Assembly (NCBI GenBank): GCA_020831765.1
Contig: JAFIFY010000154.1
Location: 1-45,812 of the forward strand
Direction of reading: 5' to 3'
DNA from: Phycisphaeraceae bacterium
GTDB taxonomy: Bacteria > Planctomycetota > Phycisphaerae > Phycisphaerales > Phycisphaeraceae
Length of the DNA: 45,812 bases
Shown here piece by piece: positions 26,846 through 34,953 of the stretch; within the stretch, counting starts at the first letter, position 1; each line of letters opens with the position of its first letter. Position numbers and translations under genes: made by a program. The notes beneath the pieces were generated by a model. That model was not told where the DNA came from. It saw only the letters and a list, made by a program, of their open reading frames with translations, and ran no database searches.

Positions 26846-27256
26846 ATGCTCAGTTGGTTTCGGCGGAAAAAGCGGGGTCCCGCGCCTAAGGTCGAATCGG
26901 GCGACTCGTTCGAGGATGATCTGGTTCGTATGCGACAAGGGCTGCTGGACAGTGGCATGCCCGAAGAAGCCGTCGCGAAGATGTGCCAGCAGTTTGAAGA
27001 GGAGATTCGAGTGATGGCCGAGAAACAGTCAAGACCCGATGCGCCGGCCGATGCGCCAACGCCGCCACCAAGCGAGGAGGAGCTGGCCGAGTGGACCGAT
27101 GAAGGCGGGCAGCCGGCCGAGGGCACCCACCAACCGAGGGAAGATGACAAGCCGGAGCCGGATCAATTGGACGACTGGACCGGCGAAGGCGGCCCGCCGC
27201 CAATCCCTGATCAGGATCGCAAGCAGGGAAGCCCGGGGAAAAGCAAGGATGCTTGA
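26846..27256 (+). CDS. small acidic hypothetical protein with repeated W-T-x-E-G-G motif
   Basis: Not recognised. It is 136 residues long, starting with a basic MLSWFRRKKRGP, then a helical segment (SFEDDLVRMRQGLLDSGMPEEAVAKMCQQFEEEIRVMAEKQ) broken by Gly and Pro, then a disordered, acidic, Pro-rich tail. The tail holds two copies of a short motif: EWTDEGGQP and DWTGEGGPP, about 30 residues apart. No membrane segment or signal is seen. ATG 26846 is preferred because AGGAG lies eight bases upstream; a GTG at 26828 is possible. Its end overlaps the btpA-like start by eight bases, so the two are translationally linked. Confidence 0.7.
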   Translation: MLSWFRRKKRGPAPKVESGDSFEDDLVRMRQGLLDSGMPEEAVAKMCQQFEEEIRVMAEKQSRPDAPADAPTPPPSEEELAEWTDEGGQPAEGTHQPREDDKPEPDQLDDWTGEGGPPPIPDQDRKQGSPGKSKDA

Positions 27257-28058
27257 AGCCTGGTCGGACGTTCGCTTGCCTCTGCTGGGCATGGTGCATC
27301 TGCCGGCCCTGCCCGGCAGCCCGCGCGCCACGTTGGATGCGGCATCGTTGATCCGCTGGGCGGTTAGCGATGCGCGTGTGCTGGCGGCGGGCGGCGTGGA
27401 TGGGCTGATGATCGAGAATTTCGGCGACGTGCCCTTCTTCAAGGATCAGGTGCCCCGCCAGACCATCGCCTGGATCACGCGGATCGCCGCCGAGGTTCGA
27501 AGCGCGGTCGAGGTTCCCCTGGGCATCAATGTGCTCCGCAATGATGCGCTAAGCGCCCTGGCGATCGCCCACGCCGTCGAAGCGCAGTTCATCCGGGTCA
27601 ACATCCTCACCTCAGCCCGGCTGACCGATCAGGGCATCATCGAAGGCCGCGCCGCCGACCTGCAACGATTGCGCCGCCTGCTGGGCGCTGATTCGATCCG
27701 GATTCTGGCGGACATCGATGTCAAGCACTCCACACCGCTGGGGCCGGGGTCAAGCCTTGAAGATGAAGCGCGCGATACCGTGCATCGCGGGCTGGCTGAT
27801 GGCCTGATCCTCAGCGGATCGGGCACCGGCCGCCAGACCGATGCCGCGCCCATCGCGCATCTCAAGAATACCGTACCAGGCACACCGCTGTTCATCGGCA
27901 GTGGCGTGACGGCGGAAAATCTCCAAATGTATCGCGAGGCGGACGGCATCATCGCCGGCAGTTGGCTCAAGCAGGATGGCCAGGTCGATCGGCCCGTTGA
28001 TCCAGCGCGTGTTCAGGCGCTGGTCGAAGCGCGCGATCGCATTACGGCCGGTGACTGA
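27249..28058 (+). CDS. BtpA/SgcQ-family TIM-barrel protein
   Basis: Member of the BtpA family, known as BtpA in cyanobacteria (photosystem I stability) and SgcQ in Escherichia coli; the biochemical role is unknown. Signatures are PLLGMVHLPALPGSPRA at the start, DGLMIENFGDVPF, VPLGINVLRNDALSALAIAH, ILADIDVKHSTPLG, GLILSGSGTG and PLFIGSGVTAENL. The last two look like the phosphate-binding end of a TIM barrel. Length is 269 residues. ATG 27249 gives the family start MLEAWSDVRLPLLGMVH. There are no photosynthesis genes here, so a metabolic or RNA-related role is as likely. It converges on the lyase gene with a 20-base gap. Confidence 0.85.
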   Translation: MLEAWSDVRLPLLGMVHLPALPGSPRATLDAASLIRWAVSDARVLAAGGVDGLMIENFGDVPFFKDQVPRQTIAWITRIAAEVRSAVEVPLGINVLRNDALSALAIAHAVEAQFIRVNILTSARLTDQGIIEGRAADLQRLRRLLGADSIRILADIDVKHSTPLGPGSSLEDEARDTVHRGLADGLILSGSGTGRQTDAAPIAHLKNTVPGTPLFIGSGVTAENLQMYREADGIIAGSWLKQDGQVDRPVDPARVQALVEARDRITAGD

Positions 28059-28078
28059 ACTTCGGCGATCGGGCTCGA

Positions 28079-30562
28079 TCAGCCGCCGGGCGATCGGTAG
28101 GTCATGATGCCGTCTTCGATGGTGGCCGGACTCAGCCGACCGTTGAAATACAGCCGGGTCTGGCCATCACCCACGCGAATGCGAACGCCGCGTACATCGC
28201 CGAAAATCTCGACCTTGCCCGCGCTCCTGCGCACCAGGGCGTGATCGGCGAAGGTCACCTCCGTGCCATCATCCTCGGTCACGGTGATCGGGCCGCGATG
28301 ATGGTCAAAACGAAGATACGCACGGTCATCAACGGACTGATCCGGTCCCCCAATGCGCCACGCGCCCCACATCGTGCCGCCATCGATCCGCTGGAACCGC
28401 GTAATGCCCCCTTCGCCACCCTCGAATGGCTCGTGAAGCGCGGCAAACAGGGTTCCCGATGCCTGGCGTTGGGCGATGATGCTCGCGCCGCCGGTTTCAT
28501 ACGCTCCGGGCGTCTGGGCCGGGTCGGGCCGACGCTCCGGATCATGGTGGTATGTGGGCGTATCGGCCACCAGCACCAGTGTGCCCGGCTCCGCGGCCAT
28601 GCGAAGGTCCACGCCGATCTTGCGATCCCACCACGCTTGGGGCAGCGCACGCTTCTCCGGATCGATATCGGTTCGCTGAACCACGCGCAGATGCCAATCA
28701 CCATCCATCCGCCGGGTGCGTGCCTGGTGGAAGGTATCCAGCAGCTTCTGAGGCTCGGCCAACAGGCGATGCCGCGTCGCCGTCGCCTGGTCGCGTTCCG
28801 AAGCGCCCAGTTCACCGGTCATCGGCCGCGGCTGGGACCATTCTTCATTCAGCTCCGCATGGCCGAGCGGATGCACCAGCCAGCGAAAGGTGCGCTCCTG
28901 ATCGGTCTTTCCGATCAGGCTGAAGATGTCCAGCAGGTACTGATCGGTGAGCATCAGGCCGCGCGTCGCATCAATATCGGGAAAGAGTTCGTGCGAGCGC
29001 GCCGCGACGAACTTGAGTCCATCCTGAAAGTTGTGCCGCACGGTGGTGGCTTCAGTGAACGCCGGCTCGTGTCCATCGACCTTCACACCGGCGTGGGAAA
29101 GCACACTTCGAGACCAGTCGTGGGCGTAGCCGTGAATATGGCGGTTGAGGTAAATCGGCCGGTTGAAGGCGTAGAACCCGGTGATGGCGAAGTTGTCATA
29201 GACGTTGTGGGCGTATGGGTTGGCCAGGCGCATGCCCACGGCCGGTGCCGGTGAATCCCAGTGCCCGCGTCCTTCCTCGGCCCGCAGCATCAGAAAACCG
29301 CGGTGCTGCGCCACCCAGGACGGGGCGCGCGGCGGGCGGGTCTGCGCGGGGTCGATCGGGTCAAGGCCCAGATAAAGCGAAGGCTGATACTTCTCCTGGT
29401 CCGGAGCGCGGTCCAACCCCAGGAAATAATCGAAACCGGCGTCCGGCCATCGCTGGTGGGCAATCTCAAACCAGAGCGGAATCTGCATCTTGGGCGTGAA
29501 GTTGGTATATCCATCCCACTGCGGATGGTTTCCGCGAATCTCACCGCCCCATGCACCGGGTGACAACCAGCGGGCGGTGCCGCCTCGACCATCGGGCATA
29601 TGGCCCTGGATCACCACATCCTGAAAGAGGTTGACCGGCCGAATGGTGGCGGGACCGCCGCGCAGATCGCCGGTGGTCATGCGCGGAATGTGCGGCCGGC
29701 CGGAGTGAAGCTCGACCTTGGGAAAGGCCAGCCAGATCATCGATTCGATGTGACCCCGCATCGTGGCGCCGTGGCGACCTCGATAATTGAAGCCCAGCTC
29801 CGAAAGGCCCAGGTTGTCCAGGGCGATACAGTAAATGAGCATCTCACCGGGCAGCGCGCGCTGCTTATCGACTTCTTCGCCGTAGAAGCCACCGTCGGTC
29901 AGGTATTCATCGAAGTACCAGCGCCACGAGCCGTAATGGTTCCAGGTGCGGCGGATCAGTTCCTCATCGGCCAGCGCCGCGGCCATGATGTTCGCGCTGA
30001 GGATACGGGGAAAGGTGATGTTGGGCAGCCAGTTGTCGATCCGGTGATAGTGGGCGTGATAGCGGCTGTAATTGCGCTCATCGTTGAACACCTCCGGATC
30101 GAACAGTGAATTGCGGAATACCGCGTGCTCGATGTAAGTCCGGAAGAAATCCTCGACCAGCTCGCGCTCTTCTTCGCTGAGCTTGTCATAGAGCAGATCG
30201 TAGCGAAGCACCGTGATCCACTGGGCCGCGCCGCGCGGAACCGGTGAGCGGGCGACCTGCAACAGGCGCGCTTTCTGCCGCTGGCCGGCTTGTTCATCAT
30301 CCTGAACGACATACCGCCAGAGGTCCAGGAGATGGCGCTCCAGCGGAATGGGATCGCCCAGGGTTCGCTCGACGCGGGCCGCATACTCCGGATCATTTTC
30401 CAGCTTGTCGCGCATCGTGGCGATGTCCTTGGCCGTCCACAACACAAATGGACGCTCCGGTGCCTTGCGCTCGCCGGCCATGACCGGCAAAGTGGACCAA
30501 CCCGGGCCCGATGAAAAGACCAGGAACACGATGGAGAGTTTCAGCAGGGTTGAGAGCTTCAA
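28079..30562 (-). CDS. heparinase II/III-like polysaccharide lyase
   Basis: Large exported protein with a signal peptide (about residues 5-30, ending VMAG). The first half is an alpha/alpha barrel-like region (LRYDLLYDKLSEEERE, YHRIDNWLPNITFPRIL). The second half resembles the heparinase II/III beta-sandwich: NPYAHNVYDNFAITGFYAFNRPIY with a conserved His-x-x-Tyr/Asp pattern, then DWSRSVLSHAGVKVDG, like 'RS...HNTV.VDG'. Such lyases cleave uronic-acid polysaccharides by beta-elimination. Which PL family it belongs to cannot be told. The start is TTG 30562 with GGAGGA about ten bases upstream. It lies opposite and 1.3 kb from the acetylation cassette, so it may act on the same polymer (inference). 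Confidence 0.7.
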   Translation of the reverse strand: MKLSTLLKLSIVFLVFSSGPGWSTLPVMAGERKAPERPFVLWTAKDIATMRDKLENDPEYAARVERTLGDPIPLERHLLDLWRYVVQDDEQAGQRQKARLLQVARSPVPRGAAQWITVLRYDLLYDKLSEEERELVEDFFRTYIEHAVFRNSLFDPEVFNDERNYSRYHAHYHRIDNWLPNITFPRILSANIMAAALADEELIRRTWNHYGSWRWYFDEYLTDGGFYGEEVDKQRALPGEMLIYCIALDNLGLSELGFNYRGRHGATMRGHIESMIWLAFPKVELHSGRPHIPRMTTGDLRGGPATIRPVNLFQDVVIQGHMPDGRGGTARWLSPGAWGGEIRGNHPQWDGYTNFTPKMQIPLWFEIAHQRWPDAGFDYFLGLDRAPDQEKYQPSLYLGLDPIDPAQTRPPRAPSWVAQHRGFLMLRAEEGRGHWDSPAPAVGMRLANPYAHNVYDNFAITGFYAFNRPIYLNRHIHGYAHDWSRSVLSHAGVKVDGHEPAFTEATTVRHNFQDGLKFVAARSHELFPDIDATRGLMLTDQYLLDIFSLIGKTDQERTFRWLVHPLGHAELNEEWSQPRPMTGELGASERDQATATRHRLLAEPQKLLDTFHQARTRRMDGDWHLRVVQRTDIDPEKRALPQAWWDRKIGVDLRMAAEPGTLVLVADTPTYHHDPERRPDPAQTPGAYETGGASIIAQRQASGTLFAALHEPFEGGEGGITRFQRIDGGTMWGAWRIGGPDQSVDDRAYLRFDHHRGPITVTEDDGTEVTFADHALVRRSAGKVEIFGDVRGVRIRVGDGQTRLYFNGRLSPATIEDGIMTYRSPGG

Positions 30563-30931
30563 GATGATCTTGTCCTCCAGGCAATCGGACCGAATGAACC
30601 AAACCGAAAAGAGATTACGGTTTCTCGAAAAAAGGCGACCGGCAGCCGCCTCCGCACACGGCTTGGTTCAACGCACACGAGTGGTATTTCATTCACCTTA
30701 GCACGGCACTTTGCTCGTGTCGCCTCAGGTTCCATCGCGGCTGGCGGCGAATCGCGAGCCGGATTCCGCAGTCCGAAGGCAACCCCCGTGGGTAGATGCA
30801 GGATTCCGGGGGCAAGGTTCCGGGGGCAGCCTTCCGGGGGGCAACCTTCCGGGGGTTCCGGGAGGTTCCGGTGGCTTACGGGGGCTTCCGATTGGGGCGA
30901 TCGGCGATGCGCGGCAGTAAGATCACGACTT
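30563..30931. other. divergent gap with TTCCGGGGGC repeats upstream of miaA
   Basis: About 370 bases between the minus-strand lyase and plus-strand miaA. The left part (30600-30720) is moderately AT-rich and should hold the lyase promoter. The right part is an iterated repeat, listed separately. No convincing gene is present; frames in the repeat give a pentapeptide-like FRGA repeat with no start signal. Confidence 0.5.
30804..30893 (+). repeat. tandem degenerate TTCCGGGGGC repeat (8 units)
   Basis: About eight head-to-tail units of TTCCGGGGG, spaced by 1-5 bases (GCAAG, CAGCC, GCAACC and so on), with later units degrading to TTCCGGTGG, TTACGGGGG and TTCCGATTG. A similar but reversed and looser array lies at 39362-39475. 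Confidence 0.7.
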
Positions 30932-31963
30932 ATGGTGCGTCCTCTGGTTATTCTCGGCCCCACCGCCGGCGGCAAGAGCGATCTGGCTTATCAACTGGCC
31001 CAGCGGCTGTCTGAATCGGATGCCGCGCCACCCCAGATCATCTCGGCGGACTCGATGCAGATTTACCGACACATGGATGCGGGCACAGCCAAGCCTTCGC
31101 CGGAAGTTCGCCAGCGGGTTCGGCATCACCTGATCGATGCCATCGAACCGACCGAGCCGTTCACCGTGGCCCAATGGCTGGAGCGAACCGAGCAGGTGAT
31201 CGGCGATCTGCTGGAGCGGGGTATTCGTCCGATCGTGACCGGGGGCACGCATTTTTATCTTCGCGCTTTACTTGAGGGTTTCTTCGAGGGCCCGGGCTCT
31301 GATTCGGCGTTGCGGAAGGAACTCAGCGATCTGTCCAACGATGATCTTGCCGCGCGACTGGCCGCGATCGACTCCCGCGCAGCGGCCCGAATCCACCCCA
31401 ACGACCGCCGGCGACTCATCCGAGCCCTCGAAGTCTTCGAGTTGACCGGGCAGCCGATCAGCGAACTGCAAACCCAGTGGACCGATGCTCAGGCGGACGA
31501 GGTGACCGATACGGTCCCCTACCGGCACAATCCCCTGCTGGTCGGCCTCCGGTGGTCTTCGACCTCGATCAATCGCCGGATCAACCGCCGCGTCGGCCTG
31601 ATGTTTCAACCGCCCGCCGCGCAGGAATGGCCGCCCGAGAGCCTGCCGGCTGAGACCCGGCGACTGGAAGCGCTTGGGCTGCTGGGCCGGCAAGCCCGCG
31701 AAGCGCTGGGCTACAAACAGGTTCTGGATGCTCTGGCCGGCCAATCGACCATGGAGGATGCATTTGAACGCACCAAAATCCAGACTCGCCGCTTTGCCAA
31801 GCAGCAGCGAACCTGGCTCAAACGATTCGAATACGTCGGCTGGATCGATGCCGATCGGATGGACGAGGCGGCCTGGCCGGAGCGTATCTGGAACTGGCTG
31901 CGGGAGGTCGAAGCCGGGAGCCGACCTGACCCCCCCAGGGCTGGAGAAAATCTAAGCCCATGA
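30932..31963 (+). CDS. miaA: tRNA dimethylallyltransferase
   Basis: Adds an isopentenyl group to N6 of adenosine 37 in tRNAs reading UNN codons. The P-loop is ILGPTAGGKSDLAYQLA at the N-terminus, then IISADSMQIYRHMDAGTAKP, HHLIDAIEPTEPFTVAQW, PIVTGGTHFYLRALLEG and RRRLIRALEVFELTGQPIS. Near the C-terminus are REALGYKQVL and TKIQTRRFAKQQRTWLKRF. Length is 343 residues. ATG 30932 starts MVRPLVILGPT, the normal family start; the longer frame runs into the upstream repeat array. No good ribosome-binding site is seen. topA follows on the same strand after 133 bases. Confidence 0.95.
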   Translation: MVRPLVILGPTAGGKSDLAYQLAQRLSESDAAPPQIISADSMQIYRHMDAGTAKPSPEVRQRVRHHLIDAIEPTEPFTVAQWLERTEQVIGDLLERGIRPIVTGGTHFYLRALLEGFFEGPGSDSALRKELSDLSNDDLAARLAAIDSRAAARIHPNDRRRLIRALEVFELTGQPISELQTQWTDAQADEVTDTVPYRHNPLLVGLRWSSTSINRRINRRVGLMFQPPAAQEWPPESLPAETRRLEALGLLGRQAREALGYKQVLDALAGQSTMEDAFERTKIQTRRFAKQQRTWLKRFEYVGWIDADRMDEAAWPERIWNWLREVEAGSRPDPPRAGENLSP

Positions 31964-31987
31964 TAATGGAGCATTTATGACACGGAC

Positions 31988-32016
31988 TTGACAAGACCCC
32001 CCGGCTCGACTCAAGT
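31988..32016 (+). promoter_or_regulatory. candidate topA promoter
   Basis: A perfect TTGACA at 31988-31993 is followed after 17 bases by TCAAGT (three of six), or after 18 by CAAGTT. The -10 is weak. The leader would be about 75 bases long. A lone TTATCCACC at 32016-32024 resembles one DnaA box but is isolated. Confidence 0.35.
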
Positions 32017-32096
32017 TATCCACCCCCGCGCGGCCGAGATAACCGGGAAGCAATCGGGTTTTGTCCTGCCCCCTCGCCACGCTCCAGGCACTCGAA

Positions 32097-34751
32097 ATGG
32101 CCAAGAAAAAAGCTGCCAGTACAACCAAAAAACGATCGACCAAGCAGTCCGGCTCCTCCGGCCGCGCGGCCTCGAAGGCACCCAATGCCCAGGGCAAGCA
32201 CCTGGTGATCGTCGAGAGCCCGACCAAGGCCCGGACGATCAACAAATACCTCGGGTCCGGCTACGTGGTGATGGCCAGTGTCGGTCATGTCCGCGATCTG
32301 CCCAGCCGAAATCCCAAGGGTGAAAAGCGACCCGTGCCGGGCGTGGACCTTCAGAGCGACTTCGAACCGGTCTACGAAATCCTGCCGGACAAGAAAAAGA
32401 CCATCACCGAACTCAAAAAAGCGGTCAAGCAGGCGGACGATGTCTGGTTCGCCACCGACCTTGACCGCGAAGGGGAAGCCATCGCCTGGCACCTGGCACA
32501 GGCGTTGAACGTGGAGCTGGGTTCAGCCAAGCGAGTGGTGTTCAACGCCATCACCCGCAACGAGATCGAAAACGCATTCGCTCATCCCCGACCCATCGAC
32601 CAGGCCCGTGTTGATGCTCAGCAGGCGAGGCGAATTCTGGATCGCATCGTCGGATACCAGGTCTCGCCCCTGCTGTGGAAGAAGGTGGCCGGCGGGCTCA
32701 GTGCCGGGCGCGTGCAATCGGTGGCGACAAGATTGGTTGTCGAGCGCGAGCGCGAGATCGAGGCGTTCGACCCTGAAGAGTTCTGGCGAATCGGCGTGGT
32801 GCTGACCACGCAGACCGATGCCGAGGAAGTTAGGAAGCTCGCCGGGGCGTGGAACCGGTTCAAAACGCAATCATCGACGGGCAAGGACGGGGCCAACGGC
32901 AAGGGGCCGACCGTTCGCGACATTGTGGCGTGGCTCAAGGATCATCAGAGCCTCCGGGCCGAGCTGGTGAAGGTCGCCGACAAGGACTTCCGGCCCACGA
33001 GCTCACAAGAGGCATTGAAGGTCGCTCAATCGTTGGGGTTCCGTCTGGTTGATGAAGTGCGAACCGAGGATCCGCGAGGCAAGGGCGCGGCCAGGCACCG
33101 CATTGAGCTCAAGGGCGAGATGGTCGCTTCGCCGCCCAGGTACGTGGTCAAGAGTCTTGAAACCCGGCCCACCACTTCCCGACCGTCAGCGCCGTTCATC
33201 ACCAGCACGCTGCAACAGGCCGCTTCCACGCAACTCGGGTTCCCGCTTTCACGCACCATGCGGGTCGCCCAACAGCTTTATGAAGGCATCAACATCAAAG
33301 GTGAAGGTCAGATCGGCCTGATCACCTACATGCGTACCGATTCGACGCACCTCACGGCCGAAGCCATCGACATGGCCCGAGGTTTCGTCAAGAGGGAATG
33401 CGGACCCGAGTACCTGCCCGAAAAGCCCAATTTCTTCTCCAGCTCCAACAAGAAGGCTCAGGAAGCCCACGAAGCCATCCGCCCCACCGATGTGGCCTAC
33501 ACCCCATCGAACATCCGCTCGAGCCTGACCGACGAGCAATTCCGACTTTATGACCTGATCTGGCGGAGGTTCGTCGCCTGCCAGATGCTTCCAGCGCGAT
33601 GGGATTCGACCACGGCGATGATCGAGGTTCCCGATGCCCGCGCCCTGTTCCGCGCCACCGGGCGGCAGCTTCGCTTTGATGGTTTCTATCGTATCGCCGG
33701 CATGCCGCGCGGCGAAGAAGCCATCCTGCCGGCGCTTGACGAAGGCGGTGAACTGGCCCCGCTGGACCTTGACCCAAGCCAGAATTTCACCGCGCCTCCG
33801 CCTCGATACACCGAGGCATCCCTTCAGAAGAAGCTGGAAGAAGAAGGCATCGGCCGGCCTTCAACCTACGCGGCGATCATCGAGACGATTCAGACCCGGA
33901 AGTATGTCGAGCAGATCGATCCGCCGCGCGATCGACGGCTCATGGCCACGGACCTGGGCAAGGTCGTCACCGATAAGCTCATCGAGGCCTTTCCGCGGAT
34001 CATGGATGTGGCCTACACGCGGGAGATGGAAAGCAGCCTCGATGAGATCGAGACCGAACACACCGACTGGCGCCGAATGCTGCACGCCTTCTACGGCCCG
34101 TTCCGGGAAAGCCTCGATCACGCCATGGAGGCGATGACCCACGCCAAGGCCGAGACCGAGCCCGCGCCGTTCAAGTGTCCTGAGTGTGGCGCAGCGACGG
34201 TTTACCGTTTCGGCCGCAACGGCAGATTCCTCAGTTGCTCCACTTACCCCGACTGCAAATACGCCTCGCCCATCGATCGCGAGGGCAAGCCACAGGGCAC
34301 ACAGATCACCGATATCCAATGCCCGTTGTGCCGCTCGGAAACGGCCAAGCGATCCGGCCGCTTCGGCCCGTTCCTCAGTTGCGTGAACTATCCCGAGTGC
34401 AAAGGCATCGTAAAGCTCGATCCCAAGAAAGGCTTTGTCGTTCTGCCCAAGGCCCCGCCGCACCTGTCCGACCTGCCCTGCCCCAAGTGCCAGGCACCTT
34501 TGAATCTGCGCGACTCCAAGCGCGGCCTGTGGCTGAGTTGCTCCAAGTATCCCTCCTGCCGAGGCCGCCAGCCGTTCAAGGAACTGGACCAAGCCACGCA
34601 AAAGAGGCTCGAAACGGCTTGGGAAGAGCACCTGAGCCAGAACCCGGTCCCCGTGATCCACAAAGCCGATGGACAGCCGATCGGCGAAGGCGAGCAGTAC
34701 ATGCCGCGCGTGCTCGACGATGCGACCGAAACCGCATCGGCACGATCCTGA
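32097..34751 (+). CDS. topA: DNA topoisomerase I (type IA)
   Basis: Relaxes negative supercoils by passing one DNA strand through a transient break. The Toprim domain (residues 35-155) has VIVESPTKARTINKYLG and ATDLDREGEAIAWHL, which bind magnesium. The catalytic Tyr is Y411 in GLITYMRTDSTHL. SAGRVQSVATRLVVERE and GRPSTYAAIIETIQ are core motifs. Three C-terminal C4 zinc ribbons follow: CPECGAATVYRFG, CPLCRSETAKRSG and CPKCQAPLNLRDS, each with a second Cys pair. Before the core is a Lys/Ser-rich tail of about 30 residues. The Tyr is further along than in Escherichia coli because of an insert with KTQSSTGKDGANGKGPT. ATG 32097 is chosen over an in-frame TTG at 32061. Confidence 0.96.
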   Translation: MAKKKAASTTKKRSTKQSGSSGRAASKAPNAQGKHLVIVESPTKARTINKYLGSGYVVMASVGHVRDLPSRNPKGEKRPVPGVDLQSDFEPVYEILPDKKKTITELKKAVKQADDVWFATDLDREGEAIAWHLAQALNVELGSAKRVVFNAITRNEIENAFAHPRPIDQARVDAQQARRILDRIVGYQVSPLLWKKVAGGLSAGRVQSVATRLVVEREREIEAFDPEEFWRIGVVLTTQTDAEEVRKLAGAWNRFKTQSSTGKDGANGKGPTVRDIVAWLKDHQSLRAELVKVADKDFRPTSSQEALKVAQSLGFRLVDEVRTEDPRGKGAARHRIELKGEMVASPPRYVVKSLETRPTTSRPSAPFITSTLQQAASTQLGFPLSRTMRVAQQLYEGINIKGEGQIGLITYMRTDSTHLTAEAIDMARGFVKRECGPEYLPEKPNFFSSSNKKAQEAHEAIRPTDVAYTPSNIRSSLTDEQFRLYDLIWRRFVACQMLPARWDSTTAMIEVPDARALFRATGRQLRFDGFYRIAGMPRGEEAILPALDEGGELAPLDLDPSQNFTAPPPRYTEASLQKKLEEEGIGRPSTYAAIIETIQTRKYVEQIDPPRDRRLMATDLGKVVTDKLIEAFPRIMDVAYTREMESSLDEIETEHTDWRRMLHAFYGPFRESLDHAMEAMTHAKAETEPAPFKCPECGAATVYRFGRNGRFLSCSTYPDCKYASPIDREGKPQGTQITDIQCPLCRSETAKRSGRFGPFLSCVNYPECKGIVKLDPKKGFVVLPKAPPHLSDLPCPKCQAPLNLRDSKRGLWLSCSKYPSCRGRQPFKELDQATQKRLETAWEEHLSQNPVPVIHKADGQPIGEGEQYMPRVLDDATETASARS

Positions 34752-34953
34752 TCGCCGGTGGTTCCCCGCTTCGCGAAAGCAATCGGGCACGGGGCCGCAT
34801 GGTCCTGATATGACGCCGCCAAAGCTCATCCAAGACGGTCGCGGTCTTGCGGCCGGCTGAAACTCCAAGCCGCGCCGAGGGTATCTTCATGGGCAATGCC
34901 GACATCGGCATGTCCGTTCAGCGATACCGATCGGTATTCAGAGGAAACTGACC

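Noticed and set aside
25586-26938. 450-residue minus-strand frame
   Set aside because: Antisense to the second AlgJ-like gene, whose catalytic motifs and coupling are clear.
32016-32024. DnaA-box-like TTATCCACC before topA
   Set aside because: Only one copy and one mismatch; no cluster or AT-rich unwinding region, so no origin.
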